From Bacillota bacterium (GTDB lineage: Bacteria; Bacillota; Dethiobacteria; SKNC01), in NCBI GenBank assembly GCA_007120745.1, contig SKNC01000108.1, positions 1 through 7,562 of the forward strand: a stretch of 7,562 nucleotides of DNA, in the 5' to 3' direction. The notes below the pieces were generated by a model that was not told the origin of the DNA, ran no database searches, and saw only the letters and a list, made by a program, of their open reading frames with translations. Shown piece by piece: positions 1 through 5,716 of the stretch (the first letter of the stretch is position 1; every line of letters starts with the position of its first letter). The translations under genes and the position numbers were made by a program.

Positions 1-36
1 AGTTTCCGCAAGCTTGGAGGTTGATAGTGTTTTCAT
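1..36 (-). CDS. 5' end of a leftward gene, product unknown (possible small HTH DNA-binding protein)
   Basis: Only the first 12 codons are inside the window, reading MKTLSTSKLAET from an ATG at 36. The start is well supported. An AAAGGAGG ribosome binding site lies at 51-44, seven bases before the ATG, and a promoter with a perfect -35 box lies further upstream. The visible residues resemble the beginning of MerR- or excisionase-type helix-turn-helix proteins, in which a short strand is followed by a 'SKLAE' helix. That resemblance is an inference from too few residues to name a product. The gene diverges from the tyrosine recombinase on the other strand, so it could be a mobile-element accessory gene. 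It may equally be unrelated to it. Confidence 0.6.
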   Translation of the reverse strand, partial: MKTLSTSKLAET

Positions 37-80
37 TTATTTGCCTCCTTTCCATACATAGTATGCCCGTTCTTACCAAT

Positions 81-110
81 ATGATACTTCAATTAACATT
101 AGGTTGTCAA
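81..110 (-). promoter_or_regulatory. Sigma-A-type promoter of the leftward edge gene
   Basis: Read on the minus strand, a perfect -35 box TTGACA (110-105) is followed by an 18-base spacer and a -10 box TATCAT (86-81; five of six consensus bases). Transcription would begin near 74, giving a leader of about 38 bases that carries the AAAGGAGG site of the gene starting at 36. The match of promoter, leader and ribosome binding site makes this assignment fairly firm. Confidence 0.6.
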
Positions 111-182
111 TTAAACTTAAAAAACTTAATAAATTGCCATATGTGAAACTTAAAATAACATTTGCGCTAAAAAGGGATATAA

Positions 183-279
183 TGGTTCAATGGTCCGGAA
201 TGTTGGTTCTAAATTTTGGAACCATGGCTCTCAATTACCAGAACGGTGGCTCAGATACTGACCAAATTTTTCATTTGCA
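183..279. repeat. Periodic TGGYTC repeats; candidate IS21-family terminus remnant
   Basis: Four copies of the word TGGYTC begin at 183, 204, 225 and 247, so they are 21, 21 and 22 bases apart. An additional TGGTCC lies at 191. TGGTTC (204-209) pairs with GAACCA (219-224) around a nine-base loop. The block ends in TTTGCA at 274-279. IS21-family elements are known to carry several TnpA-binding repeats near ends that begin TG and finish CA, and this arrangement looks like that. No istA or istB gene is visible, so this would be a solitary or decayed end. The assignment is inferred from pattern only. Confidence 0.4.
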
Positions 280-285
280 TCCAGG

Positions 286-343
286 AATCAAACAAATGCT
301 CCCAGTTTCGTATGTTGACTTGTGACATCTAATCAAACAAATG
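286..343. repeat. 13-bp direct repeat pair before the recombinase gene
   Basis: The sequence AATCAAACAAATG occurs exactly twice, at 286-298 and at 331-343, 45 bases apart. The second copy abuts the -35 box of the recombinase promoter. It also forms part of a short inverted repeat, CAAAC/GTTTG, with a four-base centre at 334-347. The pair could be operator or recombinase arm-type binding sites, or a small duplication from an insertion event. The repeat itself is directly visible; any function is speculative. Confidence 0.5.
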
Positions 344-344
344 T

Positions 345-373
345 TTGCATAATATTTCAAGGTGTGTTATAAT
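345..373 (+). promoter_or_regulatory. Promoter of the tyrosine recombinase gene
   Basis: TTGCAT (345-350) and a perfect TATAAT (368-373) are separated by the ideal 17 bases. The -35 box matches only three of six consensus bases. Transcription would start near 380, leaving only about 13 bases before the ATG at 393. The TTG at 345 could formally open the reading frame, but it lies inside the -35 box, so translation should start at 393. Confidence 0.55.
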
Positions 374-392
374 ATTCCAAGGGTGCAAAAAT

Positions 393-1352
393 ATGTTGAT
401 TGAAGTCTGCATTCAAGATTTTCTTAATTGCCTGGAGGTGGAGCGGGGTTCCAGTCCCAATACAATTGAAGGGTATGCAAATGACCTGGGCTTGTTCGTA
501 CTTTTTCTTAAACAAAACGAGCTGCCCACAAATGTCGAGGAAATTACGGTACAGCACTTGAGGCAGTTTCTTGTTTATTTGAAAAGGGAAAGGGGCAATT
601 CGCCGGTAACAGTCAAGAGAAAAGTATCCGCAATAAAATCTTTATTCAATTTTATTTGTCGGGAGAGGGTATATGGGATCGATTATAACCCGGCTGTTCA
701 GTTGGCCACCATAAAAACCAGCCGGAAACTTCCACAAATACTAAGCCTGGAGGAATGCAAGAGTTTTTTAAAGGGAATTAAACAGGCAAGTCTTTTTCCG
801 CAGAGGGATTATGCCATGTTTCTGCTGTTTTTACAGAGCGGGTGCCGCCTGCTGGAGTTAAAGTCAATGAGATTATTGGATCTCGACTTGAAGGAAAAAA
901 CGGTTCGTTTTCTGGGAAAAGGAAGTAAGGAAAGAATGGTGCCTTTGACAGGAGATACCTGTCGGGCATTGGAGAGCTACTTGAATGTCAGGTGTCCCAG
1001 GGTAGAAACAGATTATTTATTTCTAAGCACCCATGGAAAGCCTATTTCCAAAAGAGGGATCCAGCAAATATTCCGAGATCTGGCAGAAAAAACCGGGGTC
1101 TATCGTCCCGGGTTAAGTGTCCACAAGCTCCGGCATACTTCATTAACACTTCTTTTGAAAGAGGGCGTGGATATCCGCTGTCTGCAGGAAATCGCCGGAC
1201 ATGCGGATATTTCTACTACACAGGTTTACACCCATGTGGCTGGTGAGGATATCCGAAGGCAGATGGAAAAACACCCGCTGGCTGCTATAGATAGTGATAT
1301 GGAGAACCAGCTGTTAAAAGAGGTGCCGTTAAAGTTTTATGAGTTGTTGTAA
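393..1352 (+). CDS. Tyrosine recombinase / integrase (XerC/XerD-like)
   Basis: A 319-residue site-specific recombinase, slightly longer than typical XerC/XerD (about 295-310). Residues about 5-95 form the SAM-like core-binding domain, with the usual 'SPNTIEGYANDL' and 'TVKRKVSAIKSLFNF' helices. The catalytic domain follows and all six key residues are present: R152 (SGCRLLEL), K176 (GKGSKER), H244 and R247 (HKLRH), H270 (GHADIS) and the nucleophile Y279 (TTQVYTHV). The start at 393 is preferred because an upstream TTG falls in the promoter. GGGTG at 381-385 is a weak ribosome binding site. About 40 residues follow the tyrosine. The enzyme should cut and rejoin DNA through a 3'-phosphotyrosine. 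No dif site or coding partner is visible, so whether it is a chromosomal Xer relative or the integrase of a mobile element is open. The IS-like debris upstream favours the latter. Confidence 0.92.
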   Translation: MLIEVCIQDFLNCLEVERGSSPNTIEGYANDLGLFVLFLKQNELPTNVEEITVQHLRQFLVYLKRERGNSPVTVKRKVSAIKSLFNFICRERVYGIDYNPAVQLATIKTSRKLPQILSLEECKSFLKGIKQASLFPQRDYAMFLLFLQSGCRLLELKSMRLLDLDLKEKTVRFLGKGSKERMVPLTGDTCRALESYLNVRCPRVETDYLFLSTHGKPISKRGIQQIFRDLAEKTGVYRPGLSVHKLRHTSLTLLLKEGVDIRCLQEIAGHADISTTQVYTHVAGEDIRRQMEKHPLAAIDSDMENQLLKEVPLKFYELL

Positions 1353-1397
1353 AAAAATTCATTAATCAATCATCCAATAATTGATATTGTGTTTTTG

Positions 1398-1426
1398 TTG
1401 AATGACTGATATGCAGATGATATAAT
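1398..1426 (+). promoter_or_regulatory. Promoter of the toxin-antitoxin-galE unit
   Basis: TTGAAT (1398-1403; four of six) and a perfect TATAAT (1421-1426) are separated by 17 bases. Transcription would start near 1433. Two weak inverted repeats flank it: ATCAAT/ATTGAT at 1365-1370 and 1380-1385, and ATAAT/ATTAT at 1422-1426 and 1436-1440. Phd/YefM antitoxins normally bind palindromes over their own promoter, so either could be an operator, but both are AT-rich and could be chance. Confidence 0.55.
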
Positions 1427-1444
1427 ATTGACATAATTATGGCT

Positions 1445-1454
1445 AAAGGGGTGG
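1445..1454 (+). promoter_or_regulatory. Ribosome binding site that favours a GTG start for the antitoxin
   Basis: AAAGGGGTGG lies a few bases before an in-frame GTG at 1460. The alternative ATG at 1439 has no ribosome binding site and lies only about six bases after the predicted transcription start. The purine-rich run is inside the reading frame if the ATG is used, so it decides in favour of the GTG. Confidence 0.5.
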
Positions 1455-1459
1455 AATTT

Positions 1460-1750
1460 GTGGGTGGGCAGGATAATATTATAACCAATATTAAGCCTTC
1501 AACAGCGATTCGTCACAATTATAATTCTTTTTCAAAAATGTGTCATGAAACTCAGGCTCCGGTGATTATTACAAAAAACGGAGAAGCTGATCTGGTAGTG
1601 ATGAGCCATGAGGCCTATCAGAAAATGATGGCTCGACAGCGGTTGGGGCAGATGTTGTCAGAAACTGACCGTGAAATAGCTTCAGGGAAACCTATGAGGG
1701 ATTTTGAAAAAACTTTTTCAGATATTAAAAAGAGAATAGAAAATGGGTAA
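1460..1750 (+). CDS. Type II antitoxin, Phd/YefM family
   Basis: A 96-residue antitoxin if translation starts at GTG 1460, or 103 residues from ATG 1439. Phd/YefM proteins are usually about 80-95 residues. The N-terminal DNA-binding core is clear: 'IKPSTAIRHNYNSF', then 'PVIITKNGEADLVVMSHEAYQKM', the typical strand-turn-strand and helix of the fold. The charged C-terminal part (residues about 62-96) would wrap around and block the toxin. It overlaps the downstream toxin gene by eight bases, the usual sign of translational coupling. The protein probably represses its own promoter at 1398-1426, with the toxin as co-repressor, as is known for the family. It is an unstable antidote in comparable systems. 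Family assignment is firm; pairing with the next gene is inferred from overlap and family. Confidence 0.88.
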   Translation: MGGQDNIITNIKPSTAIRHNYNSFSKMCHETQAPVIITKNGEADLVVMSHEAYQKMMARQRLGQMLSETDREIASGKPMRDFEKTFSDIKKRIENG

Positions 1751-2069
1751 AAAAATTGTATTATCTGAGATGGCTTATTATGATATTGACAGCATTTTCT
1801 CTTATGTCTCCGAAGACAATAAACAGGCGGCTGAAAAACTACGGAGACAAATCTATGAAAGTTTAAAGAAACTACAAGATTTTCCTGAGATGGGGCCGGT
1901 TATATCAGAAGAAGATGTGCCTGGAGCACAACGAGGATACAGGCGTATTGTGGTAAACCCATATAGTATTTTTTATAAAGTGCTTGAGGATCGTATTGTA
2001 ATTGCAAGGTTGCTGCATGGCCGACAAAATTGGATGCAGTGCATATTTCCTTTTCATGAAAAAGAATAA
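1743..2069 (+). CDS. Type II toxin, ParE/RelE superfamily
   Basis: A 108-residue protein of the size and shape of ParE/RelE toxins. It has an N-terminal strand (KKIVLSEMA), two helices with the 'DIDSIFSYV' and 'AAEKLRRQIYESLKKLQDFPEMG' pattern, and then the C-terminal sheet 'RGYRRIVVNPYSIFYKV' and 'RIVIARLLHGRQNW'. Basic residues R67, R68, R84, R89 and R94 with Y74, Y78 and H92 lie where the active or contact residues of the family usually fall. 'RLLHGRQNW' is a typical ending motif of the ParE branch, suggesting a gyrase poison rather than a ribosome-dependent mRNA nuclease, but sequence alone does not settle that. An extra tail (MQCIFPFHEKE) follows. AAAGAGA about eight bases before the ATG may help initiation. 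The gene starts inside the antitoxin gene, and galE follows after 16 bases. Confidence 0.87.
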   Translation: MGKKIVLSEMAYYDIDSIFSYVSEDNKQAAEKLRRQIYESLKKLQDFPEMGPVISEEDVPGAQRGYRRIVVNPYSIFYKVLEDRIVIARLLHGRQNWMQCIFPFHEKE

Positions 2070-2085
2070 GAGGAGAAATCATAGA

Positions 2086-3090
2086 ATGAATATCTTGGTA
2101 ACTGGTGGAGCGGGATATATAGGATCACATACCTGCGTTGTTTTGCTGGAGGCAGGGCATGAGGTAATCGTAGCAGATAATTTGTGCAACAGTAAAGCAG
2201 AAACCATAGATAAAGTAGAGCAGATAACAAATAAGAAGATGGTTTTCTATCCCATTGATGTAACGGATGAAGAAGCTGTGGAGCGTATATTCGCTGACCA
2301 TAAAATTGATGGGGTAATTCACTTTGCCGGTCTTAAGGCGGTGGCTGAATCGGTAGAAAAGCCCCTTGAATATTATTACAACAATACGGTCAGCACCATG
2401 GTCCTGGCGAAAGCCTGTCAGAGACATGGGGTAGAGAAGTTTATTTTCAGCTCTTCTGCAACGGTGTATGGAGAAAATGAAGTGCCTTTTGTGGAAACCA
2501 TGGACCTGCTGCCTGCCGCCAATCCCTATGGGGAGACAAAGGCGATCAGTGAGCGAATTCTGATGGACACCGCAAAAGCCAACTCAAAGTTTTCCGTATC
2601 CCTTCTTCGATATTTTAACCCGGTGGGAGCTCATGAAAGCGGATTCATTGGAGAAGAGCCTACCGGTATTCCCAATAATCTGATGCCTTATGTTACTCAA
2701 GTGGCTAAAGGAAAATTAGAAAAGTTACAGGTTTTCGGAAATGATTACCCCACCCCGGACGGTACCGGAGTTAGAGATTATATTCATGTAATGGATCTGG
2801 CCGAAGGCCATGTGGCTTCTTTGGACAGACTGACACCAGGGGTGCATATTTATAACCTGGGTACCGGTCAGGGCATCTCGGTTTTACAGCTGGTCAAGGC
2901 CTTTGAAGAAGTAAACGGGGTTAGAGTGCCTTATGAGATTATGGGCCGAAGGCCGGGGGATATTGCAGAGAGTTATGCGGATGTTTCCAAAGCGGAAAAA
3001 GAGCTGAACTGGAAGGCGAAGCGGGGCATTAAAGAAATGGTTCGGGATGCCTGGAGGTTTGAGAGTCAGCTGCCTGCTGCACAAAAGTAA
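2086..3090 (+). CDS. galE: UDP-glucose 4-epimerase
   Basis: A 334-residue short-chain dehydrogenase-type epimerase that interconverts UDP-glucose and UDP-galactose in the cytoplasm, supplying the Leloir pathway and surface-glycan precursors. It shows the NAD-binding glycine motif TGGAGYIGSH (residues 6-15), S124 in SSSATVYG, and the catalytic pair Y148 and K152 (NPYGETK). It also has N178 (RYFNP) and R230 (GTGVRDYIHV). Residue S296 occupies the place of E. coli Tyr299. Small residues there are known to let UDP-GlcNAc/GalNAc enter, so broader substrate use is possible. The ATG at 2086 is chosen because AGGAG sits at 2071-2075 and the GalE N-terminus MNILVTGG begins there; upstream in-frame starts lie inside the toxin gene. 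The gene follows the toxin by 16 bases without its own visible promoter and ends before a strong terminator. Confidence 0.96.
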   Translation: MNILVTGGAGYIGSHTCVVLLEAGHEVIVADNLCNSKAETIDKVEQITNKKMVFYPIDVTDEEAVERIFADHKIDGVIHFAGLKAVAESVEKPLEYYYNNTVSTMVLAKACQRHGVEKFIFSSSATVYGENEVPFVETMDLLPAANPYGETKAISERILMDTAKANSKFSVSLLRYFNPVGAHESGFIGEEPTGIPNNLMPYVTQVAKGKLEKLQVFGNDYPTPDGTGVRDYIHVMDLAEGHVASLDRLTPGVHIYNLGTGQGISVLQLVKAFEEVNGVRVPYEIMGRRPGDIAESYADVSKAEKELNWKAKRGIKEMVRDAWRFESQLPAAQK

Positions 3091-3192
3091 GATTATCATT
3101 CCATTTAGACTTAGTTTCGGGGCGCCCGCAATGGTTTTTAAACCCCGGTAAAATATAAATATTGTGTTGTTTTCACTGTTCCTGAAGGCCAG

Positions 3193-3217
3193 CCAGCAGA
3201 TCTCTGCTGGTTTTTTT
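3193..3217 (+). terminator. Intrinsic terminator after galE
   Basis: CCAGCAG (3193-3199) pairs perfectly with CTGCTGG (3204-3210) around a four-base loop and is followed immediately by seven T residues (3211-3217). This is a textbook factor-independent terminator about 100 bases after the galE stop. It closes the antitoxin-toxin-galE unit. Confidence 0.9.
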
Positions 3218-3227
3218 ATATTAACCT

Positions 3228-3253
3228 TTAGGATGAGCATTCGTGACCGATAT
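3228..3253 (+). promoter_or_regulatory. Weak candidate sigma-D-type promoter before the membrane-protein gene
   Basis: ACCGATAT (3246-3253) matches seven of eight bases of the sigma-D/sigma-28 -10 element GCCGATAT. The -35 side is poor: TTAG at 3228-3231 is only two of four against TAAA, with a 14-base spacer. The motif lies just after the galE terminator. It closely resembles the one before the LCP gene: CCGATATAA is followed in both copies by a purine and ATATT. If used, the leader to 3471 would be about 210 bases. Confidence 0.25.
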
Positions 3254-3470
3254 AAAATATTGAGGGAAGTTGTAAACGGTACTTATCGGTTAACTATTTA
3301 ACATTAGCTCCTTTAGTAAAGAACTTTGTATTTTAAGCGGGTAAGGAAGCTATTAATTGTAAGATGCTTAAATTTTTGAGGTGAAAATATTTGTAGAGTT
3401 TTAAAATGCTTTAGACAAAAGATTGTTCTTGAGACGCAAAAAAGCACACAGAAAGGACGGTTTATTATTT

Positions 3471-4493
3471 ATGAAAACGTTTAAAACACTTTGTTTAATC
3501 CTCATATTTTTCGTTACGATTTTTTCAGGCTGGTTATATTTTCTAGGGATGGGAGTCAACCGCACTGCGCTAAACCTTTCCTATTACCAGGAAGCTTTGG
3601 AGATGGTAGGCCTGTCCTCTTTATATGATAATATGCCTGAGTTTATGGAAGAAAGAGATCACGGGGAAGAAACGTCCGAAAAAGAGTTCGCTGAATACCA
3701 AGAAAACGAGATGGAAGAATTTCCAGAAGAACCACCCGAAGAACTTTTTGAAATTATTCAGGAATCGTTAGCGGAAGCATTTCATGAAGAATGGCTAAAA
3801 AACCAGATGCTCTTTGCAGTAGAAGACAGCCTGGCTTATATCAAAGGAGAGCAGGATGACCTTACAGCTGTTATCGGCTTGAAAGAGAGGAAAGAAATAT
3901 ATCGGACAGCTTTATTAAACGGGATGGACGAATACTTCGTCTGCCAATCTGAGGAAGGTGATTACAAAGATGAAAATGAAGAGCCAGAAGGTATAGCTTT
4001 TTTAGAAGCTGACTCCATAGAAGAGGAAATAGATGGGATGTTGGCAGAAATGGACATCCCTGACGAACTGGTTCTCTCAGAACTGAGTGGGGTAAATGAA
4101 GCTGTTACATATACTAGAAATTTTTACACTTATTTTTCCTTTGTCCCATATATTGTTTTTGTGCTGCTGTTTGGTTTTTTCTGTCTGTTGTCAAGCGGAC
4201 TAAAGGGAGCCAAATGGTTTGGGACAGCAGCTATGGTTTCAGGGGTAAGCTTTGCTTCTGTTCTGTTTTTCAGCAAATCAGCATTTTTGGTCCCTGCTGC
4301 CCAAGAAATTAGTAATGACAGCCCGTTTTCTATAGAAGCGGTTGTCTCTGTTTTTGAACACACCATATCCTTTTGGTATGCAGCACCTGTTATCTTTACA
4401 GTTTTAGGGGCAGCTCTAATAATTATTGGAGTAGCGGGAGGAAAGAAAAAAATAGGTTTCGAAACGGAGGAAAATTTGGAAGTATCTCGGTGA
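3471..4493 (+). CDS. Unrecognised four-helix membrane protein with acidic external domain
   Basis: I do not recognise a named family. The 340-residue product has a membrane helix at about 5-27, a large loop at 28-210, and three more helices at about 211-233, 239-257 and 289-313. Basic residues after helices 2 and 4 (GLKGAK, GGKKK) place both ends in the cytoplasm and the large loop outside. The loop is very rich in glutamate, especially residues 57-100 and 161-190. It also contains a more ordinary-looking stretch at 111-142 with 'DSLAYIKGE' and 'IGLKERKE', which may be the conserved core. ATG 3471 is preferred: the TTG at 3423 lacks a ribosome binding site, whereas AAAGGA (3452-3457) precedes 3471, though at a rather long 13 bases. 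The gene stands alone between intergenic gaps and lies upstream of an LCP gene. A role in the envelope is inferred only from topology and neighbours. Confidence 0.8.
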   Translation: MKTFKTLCLILIFFVTIFSGWLYFLGMGVNRTALNLSYYQEALEMVGLSSLYDNMPEFMEERDHGEETSEKEFAEYQENEMEEFPEEPPEELFEIIQESLAEAFHEEWLKNQMLFAVEDSLAYIKGEQDDLTAVIGLKERKEIYRTALLNGMDEYFVCQSEEGDYKDENEEPEGIAFLEADSIEEEIDGMLAEMDIPDELVLSELSGVNEAVTYTRNFYTYFSFVPYIVFVLLFGFFCLLSSGLKGAKWFGTAAMVSGVSFASVLFFSKSAFLVPAAQEISNDSPFSIEAVVSVFEHTISFWYAAPVIFTVLGAALIIIGVAGGKKKIGFETEENLEVSR

Positions 4494-4629
4494 TAAGAGG
4501 GAAGTAATTTGTAGAAAAATTTTACACAAAAAGAGGAATATGCTAGTTTTTGTAGTAGTAGGTCAGAAGAAAGCATAATTCTATATGTCTTTTGTTGTAT
4601 CCGAATTCTTGGCAGCTGTGGCTCTTGTT

Positions 4630-4656
4630 TAATGTAAAAGTAATCATGGCCGATAT
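4630..4656 (+). promoter_or_regulatory. Candidate sigma-D (sigma-28) promoter of the LCP gene
   Basis: GCCGATAT (4649-4656) is a perfect match to the sigma-D -10 element. TAAT (4630-4633) lies at the expected 15-base distance and matches three of four bases of the TAAA -35 element. Transcription would start near 4663, about 30 bases before the ATG and upstream of the AGGAGG site. In Bacillus subtilis, lytR and the autolysin genes next to it are known to use sigma-D, so this would be a fitting arrangement. No flagellar gene is in the window to confirm that the organism has this sigma factor. Confidence 0.45.
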
Positions 4657-4694
4657 AAGATATTAGTTTTTTCATGCAGCAGGAGGTGTAATGG

Positions 4695-5624
4695 ATGGAA
4701 AGGAAAAAAGCAACTATTATAGCAGTTGTTATTTTTTCATTTCTAAGTATTTCAGGGATCAGCGTATACCAGTTCTATAACAACATAAAAGGGCTTATGG
4801 AACCTCCTGCACAAAGCAGCGAAACAACCCCCGTTGAATATGCAAAGGGGAGAGAAATTCCTCCAATAACTGAACCAGTCTGCAGGCCTCCGGAAACATT
4901 TTTGGTCTATGGAATTGATGCCGGCGAGTGGACGGGAGGAACCTTCCGAAAAGACCGGGGGCGGGCTGATACCATCATTCTCTTGAGGGTTGATTTTTCC
5001 AGCAAAACCGGATCTATGCTTTCCATTCCCCGGGATACCCTGGTGGAGATCCCCGGTAGGGAAGAAGATAAGGTAAACCATGCTTATGCTTACGGCAAAG
5101 CAGACCTTCTTGTTGAAACTGTAGAAAATTTTACCGGGGTGCCCATAGATTATTATGTAGGGTTGAATTATCGTGCTTTTAAAGATATCGTAGATCATTT
5201 AGATGGGCTGGAATTTGAGGTTGACCGGGTAATCAGATCCCGGGGACTGGTACTGGAACCGGGTCTTCAAATACTGGATGGAGACCAAGCCTTTGCTTTA
5301 ATTTCTTTTCGTTATGAACCCATGGGGGATATCGCCAGGGTTAGAAGGCAGCAGCGGTTTGTAAAGGCGGCAGCCAATGAAGTAAGAGAACAATCATTTA
5401 CCAGGACCCTTTCTATTGTTTACTCCACATGGAAGCACCTGGATACCAATATTCCCTATAGAGAAATAAATGAACTGGTACATAATATGAAGGGAATAAA
5501 AGACGAAGATATTGTCATGGAAGTGGTGCCCGGTTGGTTTTATAACCGGGGAGGGGTGAGCTACTGGAAGGCAAATCCGGAGGAAACAAATCAAGTTATC
5601 AATGAACTCTTTTTTGCACCTTGA
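4695..5624 (+). CDS. LytR-CpsA-Psr (LCP) family glycopolymer ligase
   Basis: A 309-residue type II membrane protein. A short basic N-terminus (MERKK) precedes one helix (about 6-27) and an extracellular LCP domain (about 67-225). Family motifs are intact: 'FLVYGID' at 69-75, the R90-A-D92-T segment, 'SIPRDT' with R113 and D114, 'KVNHAYAYG', 'YYVGLNYRAFKDIVDHLDG', and 'FRYEPMGDIARVRRQQR' with R206, D212, R215, R217 and R218. LCP enzymes transfer lipid-linked glycopolymers such as teichoic acids or capsule onto peptidoglycan, with the arginines binding the pyrophosphate. The protein has no C-terminal LytR_C domain and is short for the family. AGGAGG at 4681-4686 is eight bases before the start; another ATG at 4691 is out of frame. 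A sigma-D-like promoter lies just upstream. Which polymer it attaches cannot be told; galE nearby hints at a galactose- or amino-sugar-containing one. Confidence 0.93.
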   Translation: MERKKATIIAVVIFSFLSISGISVYQFYNNIKGLMEPPAQSSETTPVEYAKGREIPPITEPVCRPPETFLVYGIDAGEWTGGTFRKDRGRADTIILLRVDFSSKTGSMLSIPRDTLVEIPGREEDKVNHAYAYGKADLLVETVENFTGVPIDYYVGLNYRAFKDIVDHLDGLEFEVDRVIRSRGLVLEPGLQILDGDQAFALISFRYEPMGDIARVRRQQRFVKAAANEVREQSFTRTLSIVYSTWKHLDTNIPYREINELVHNMKGIKDEDIVMEVVPGWFYNRGGVSYWKANPEETNQVINELFFAP

Positions 5625-5665
5625 TGATAATTCTTCCACGGCTTCCAGGGCTTATCTTTTCTACA

Positions 5666-5695
5666 TTGAAAGCTGTCATTTCATAAAGCTATTTT
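5666..5695 (+). promoter_or_regulatory. Possible sigma-A promoter of the solenoid surface-protein gene
   Basis: TTGAAA (5666-5671; five of six) is followed after 18 bases by TATTTT (5690-5695; four of six), with another TATAAA at 5695-5700. Transcription near 5702 would leave a short leader with GAAAGAGGAA before the ATG at 5717. The 92-base gap after the LCP gene holds no clear terminator, so read-through from the LCP promoter is also possible. Confidence 0.35.
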
Positions 5696-5716
5696 ATAAA
5701 GAAAGAGGAAAAAAAT

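Larger units (their letters stand above)
3091..3470. other. Gene-free interval between galE and the next gene
   Basis: This 380-base gap holds no credible gene. Its left third contains an 8-base palindrome GGGCGCCC (3120-3127), a loose CGGGG/CCCCG inverted repeat (3118-3122 with 3143-3147), and the galE terminator (3193-3217). A CCGATAT-type motif follows at 3246-3253. The rest is AT-rich, with short inverted repeats such as GTTAA/TTAAC (3289-3302) and CTTTAGTAAAG (3311-3321). I see no riboswitch or tRNA pattern. The 3' two thirds may be a long leader of the gene at 3471. Confidence 0.5.

Noticed and set aside
104..325. 73-residue rightward open frame starting at TTG
   Set aside because: No ribosome binding site, composition unlike a protein, and its coding span covers the periodic TGGYTC array and the minus-strand promoter. 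It is better explained as non-coding IS-like sequence.
345..392. TTG-initiated 16-residue N-terminal extension of the tyrosine recombinase
   Set aside because: The TTG is the -35 box of a TTGCAT-N17-TATAAT promoter, and the extension has no family similarity. The ATG at 393 fits the recombinase N-terminus.
1353..1397. Terminator after the recombinase gene
   Set aside because: The ATCAAT/ATTGAT pair is AT-rich, has a nine-base loop, and is not followed by a T-tract. An operator role is equally possible.
2002..2085. N-terminal extension of galE overlapping the toxin gene
   Set aside because: GalE proteins begin with MNILVTGG-like sequence. An AGGAG site precedes the ATG at 2086, and the extension is the toxin coding sequence in another frame.
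3265..3470. Possible riboswitch (for example c-di-GMP type) in the leader of the membrane-protein gene
   Set aside because: Only short AT-rich inverted repeats are present. I could not fit the conserved core of any riboswitch class I know.
4130..4675. 181-residue leftward open frame opposite the membrane-protein gene
   Set aside because: It lies antisense to a well-formed gene, lacks a credible ribosome binding site and has no recognisable domain. It is a shadow of the membrane-helix codons.
4752..5198. 148-residue leftward open frame opposite the LCP gene
   Set aside because: It is antisense to intact LCP motifs, with no start signals or domain.
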